From contig NZ_CP026692.1 in the NCBI RefSeq assembly GCF_002949795.1, positions 5,006,545 to 5,070,544 of the forward strand: DNA of 64,000 nt, in the 5' to 3' direction. Source of the DNA: Nostoc sp. 'Lobaria pulmonaria (5183) cyanobiont' (GTDB lineage Bacteria; Cyanobacteriota; Cyanobacteriia; Cyanobacteriales; Nostocaceae). This document shows, piece by piece, positions 61,715-64,000 of the stretch. The notes beneath the pieces are model-generated. The model made no database searches. It worked only from the letters and a program-made list of their open reading frames with translations, and had not been told where the DNA came from. Positions within the stretch are counted from its first letter, which is position 1. Each line of letters begins with the position of its first letter. The position numbers and the translations under genes were made by a program.

Positions 61715-62404
61715 TTAATCACTACCCAATTTATTGATAAAATCCCCATGTTCAGCAGACTGCAAACCTGCTTGTAAAACCTTCAATACACCCTGCATAT
61801 TACCTGCTAATAACTCCGTCGCCGCTAACCACAACCCTGGAAAAACCCGACTTCGCAAAATTCCTTCATTGTCAGGTATTAATTCTAGATATTCACCCTG
61901 TTCAAGAGAAAACCAAGTCAATTTTTGGTCTAAAACTTGCCAAACAATATATTCTTTGACACCGTTGCGACGATAAGCCTGTTTTTTGCCATGAAGATCG
62001 ATAGCCGCACTACTAGCAGCAATTTCCACAACTAACTCTGGCGCACCTTCAATATAATCATCTTCACTCAGCCGCGTTTGACCTCCTGCTTCCGGTTCAA
62101 TCAACAGAACAGCATCGGGTTGAGGTTCGTTATCTAAGTCTAAGCGGACGGTAGGTTCAACTCCCAACGCTACACCAGGAGTCGCAGCTTCGTAAGTACC
62201 AAGCCATGTCAAAATCCAACCATGCGGTTGACCGTGACTTCGGAAACGCCCAGCAGCAGGCATAATATAGACAATCCCTTCGGTTAATTCAGCTTTTTTC
62301 AGGTTATGGGTGGCATTATAGCGACGCTCAAATTCATACCGGGTGAGTTTTTCGCCATTTTCCAAAGGAGGAATTGTCCAAAGCTGGGAGGGGGTTTTCA
62401 CCAT
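61715..62404 (-). CDS. Uma2 family (DUF820) putative endonuclease
   Basis: A 229-residue PD-(D/E)XK-like protein of the Uma2 family, abundant in cyanobacteria. Acidic and basic active-site elements are in EPQPDAVLLIEP, APELVVEIAASSAAIDLHGK and KKQAYRRNGVKEYIVWQVLD. The C-terminal region has QGEYLELIPDNEGILRSRVF. DNA cleavage is inferred from fold similarity; the biological role is not known. It is convergent with the DUF6745-like gene. Confidence 0.9.
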   Translation of the reverse strand: MVKTPSQLWTIPPLENGEKLTRYEFERRYNATHNLKKAELTEGIVYIMPAAGRFRSHGQPHGWILTWLGTYEAATPGVALGVEPTVRLDLDNEPQPDAVLLIEPEAGGQTRLSEDDYIEGAPELVVEIAASSAAIDLHGKKQAYRRNGVKEYIVWQVLDQKLTWFSLEQGEYLELIPDNEGILRSRVFPGLWLAATELLAGNMQGVLKVLQAGLQSAEHGDFINKLGSD

Positions 62405-62942
62405 AATTGTTGTACTGAAAATGAGCTTGTGTACATCTTAGCGAATTAGGTAAAAACGCAACCGACTAGGGAATGAGGGACTTCTGACCTCACTTCCATT
62501 CCTCTCTCCTAAAAAGAGAGAGGCTTTGAATCTTACTCCCCAACGCTAGCAGGGAAGGGGCTGGGGGTTAGGTCTAATTTACCGGAACATTAAGATTTTT
62601 TTACAAAAATAACAGCAATATTGTTTAAATTGATAGCTGCATCCCAAGCATTAAATAGGTTTCAGCTATATCGCCTCACCTAAAACCCGCAACAAACCTT
62701 ATTTTTTTTCAGCCAGCAGGTTTGAGAAAATCAGAAACGATTTAATAATCAAGTACTTATAAGTAGATGGGCTGAATTCAAAGATAATACCTCTCTCCAA
62801 ACCTCTCCCCTTCCCTGCTAAGGGCACGCTGGGCGATGCCTACGGCGGTAAACTACGCACCGAAGGGGTTGGTGGTAAGCTCTATCTTATATTTTTTACG
62901 CCCACTTACTTAGTTATTTGAGTTTAAAAGGGAGACACAAAC
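62405..62942. other. Gene-free stretch before chlB
   Basis: 538 bases. It holds a hairpin CCTCTCTC/GAGAGAGG (62503-62525), CTCTCCCCTTCCCTGC-type repeats, a dispersed repeat on the minus strand (62833-62858), and the chlB leader with GGGAG 9 bases before the ATG. No RNA gene or riboswitch was recognised. Confidence 0.4.
62833..62858 (-). repeat. Dispersed GCGTAG...CATCGC repeat, minus-strand copy
   Basis: GCGATGCCTACGGCGG followed by TAAACTACGC is an inverted relative of the copy at 26864-26886 with three extra bases in its core. Confidence 0.65.
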
Positions 62943-64000
62943 ATGAAATTGGCTTACTGGATGTATGCTGGTCCAGCCCACATCGGCACTCTGCGAATCG
63001 CTAGTTCTTTTAAAAATGTTCATGCGATCATGCACGCCCCCATTGGCGATGACTACTTTAACGTCATGCGCTCTATGCTATCGCGGGAGAGGAATTTTAC
63101 TCCGGTGACAACCAGTGTCGTCGATCGCAACGTTTTAGCACGCGGCTCCCAAGAGAAGGTGGTAGATAACATCGTCCGCAAGGATGCCGAGGAACACCCA
63201 GATTTGATTGTGTTAACTCCCACCTGCACCTCCAGCATTTTGCAAGAGGATTTGCACAACTTTGTCGAACGGGCGCAGTTGGAAGCGAAAGGAGATGTAA
63301 TGCTGGCGGATGTGAACCACTACCGCTACAACGAACTGCAAGCCGCCGATCGCACTTTGGATCAAATCGTCCAATACTACATTGAAAAAGCCCGGAAGCG
63401 CGGCGAATTGCCTGAGGGCAAAACAGCAAAGCCCTCAGTTAACATTATCGGTACTACTACCCTTGGTTTTCACAATAATCATGACTGCACCGAACTCAAA
63501 CGGCTGATGGCTGACTTGGGGATTGAGGTAAATACCTTAATTCCTGAAGGTGCTTCGGTGTATGACTTGAAAAAGATGTCCCAAGCCTGGTTTAACCTAG
63601 TACCTTACCGCGAACTCGGTTTGACCACAGCCCGTTACCTGGAAGAACAATTTGGCACACCCTATATAGACATTACCCCAATGGGTGTAGTGGAAACTGC
63701 CCGTTGTATTCGCAAGATTCAGCAGGTAATCAACGCTCAAGGTGCAGAAGTTGACTACGAAGACTTCATCAATGAGCAAACCCTGTATGTATCTCAGGCT
63801 GCTTGGTTCTCCCGTTCGATTGACTGTCAAAACTTGACTGGCAAAAAAGCTGTGGTCTTTGGTGACAATACCCACGCCGCCGCCATTACCAAGATTCTGG
63901 CGCGAGAAATGGGGATTCATGTTGTTTGGGCTGGAACCTACTGTAAATATGATGCAGACTGGTTCCGCGAACAGGTTAGCGAGTATTGCGATGAAGTGCT
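62943..64000 (+). CDS. chlB: Light-independent protochlorophyllide reductase subunit B (5' part)
   Basis: The first 352 residues of ChlB, cut by the window edge. It starts MKLAYWMYAGPAHIGTLRIA and has IVLTPTCTSSILQEDLHNF (the cysteine that helps bind the [4Fe-4S] cluster with ChlN), IGTTTLGFHNNHDCTELKRL and ITPMGVVETARCIRKIQ. With ChlN and ChlL it reduces protochlorophyllide in the dark for chlorophyll synthesis. GGGAG lies 9 bases before the ATG. No chlN or chlL is next to it on the side visible. Confidence 0.97.
   Translation, partial: MKLAYWMYAGPAHIGTLRIASSFKNVHAIMHAPIGDDYFNVMRSMLSRERNFTPVTTSVVDRNVLARGSQEKVVDNIVRKDAEEHPDLIVLTPTCTSSILQEDLHNFVERAQLEAKGDVMLADVNHYRYNELQAADRTLDQIVQYYIEKARKRGELPEGKTAKPSVNIIGTTTLGFHNNHDCTELKRLMADLGIEVNTLIPEGASVYDLKKMSQAWFNLVPYRELGLTTARYLEEQFGTPYIDITPMGVVETARCIRKIQQVINAQGAEVDYEDFINEQTLYVSQAAWFSRSIDCQNLTGKKAVVFGDNTHAAAITKILAREMGIHVVWAGTYCKYDADWFREQVSEYCDEV

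Overview
The window is a stretch of a filamentous, heterocyst-type cyanobacterial chromosome, very probably a Nostoc or close relative. The evidence is the photosynthesis gene content (psbEFLJ, psaI, ycf48, rubA, ndhCKJ, nblA, chlB, ycf37, raf1, tic20, a phylloquinone methyltransferase), the many HIP1 octamers (GCGATCGC), and the intergenic repeats typical of Nostoc, such as runs of GTCATTTGTC/GTCATTAGTC and GAGTTAGGAGT. No rRNA, tRNA or CRISPR array was recognised.

Layout. 1-8.4 kb: a partial gene, a small conserved protein, an AarF/UbiB kinase-like gene with a PP2C phosphatase, nblA, a Ser/Thr kinase, a family 2 glycosyltransferase and a conserved small protein. 8.4-18 kb: anmK, a PEP-CTERM protein, argG, a DedA protein, a STAS protein, a coiled-coil protein, rpsF, an FAH-family enzyme, tic20 and a small Cys protein. 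18-22 kb: a 1061-residue repeat-rich protein, then psaI. 22-26.6 kb: the photosystem assembly cluster rubA-ycf48-psbE-F-L-J on the minus strand, divergent from ndhC-K-J on the plus strand. 26.6-39 kb: a transposase remnant, mutS, a cyclophilin, a copper amine oxidase, ycf37, a solute-binding protein, rplT-rpmI, a protein with a duplicated domain and a UvrD-type helicase. 39-46 kb: a decayed SMI1/KNR4-like gene, aqpZ between two MITE-like elements, raf1, a response regulator, the phylloquinone methyltransferase and a DUF445 protein.

46-52 kb is the accessory part. It holds two decayed oxygenase genes (cytochrome P450 and Rieske type), then a tight three-gene minus-strand operon: a ParB protein, a ParB-HTH-like protein, and a 762-residue protein joining an MBL-like domain that has lost its metal ligands, two alpha/beta-hydrolase domains and two C-terminal membrane helices. 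A PIN toxin with an RHH-like antitoxin follows. The operon is the best candidate here for an undescribed system. 52-64 kb returns to a core genome: a 7TM-HD phosphohydrolase, an ADP-ribosylglycohydrolase-like protein, a 46-residue gene just ahead of aroQ, topA, a DUF6745-type pair, a Uma2 nuclease and the start of chlB.

A recurrent theme is the spread of dispersed repeats. Besides filling intergenic space they appear to have entered three conserved genes in frame (anmK, mutS, the uvrD-like helicase), and one repeat array runs into the start codon of the phylloquinone methyltransferase gene.
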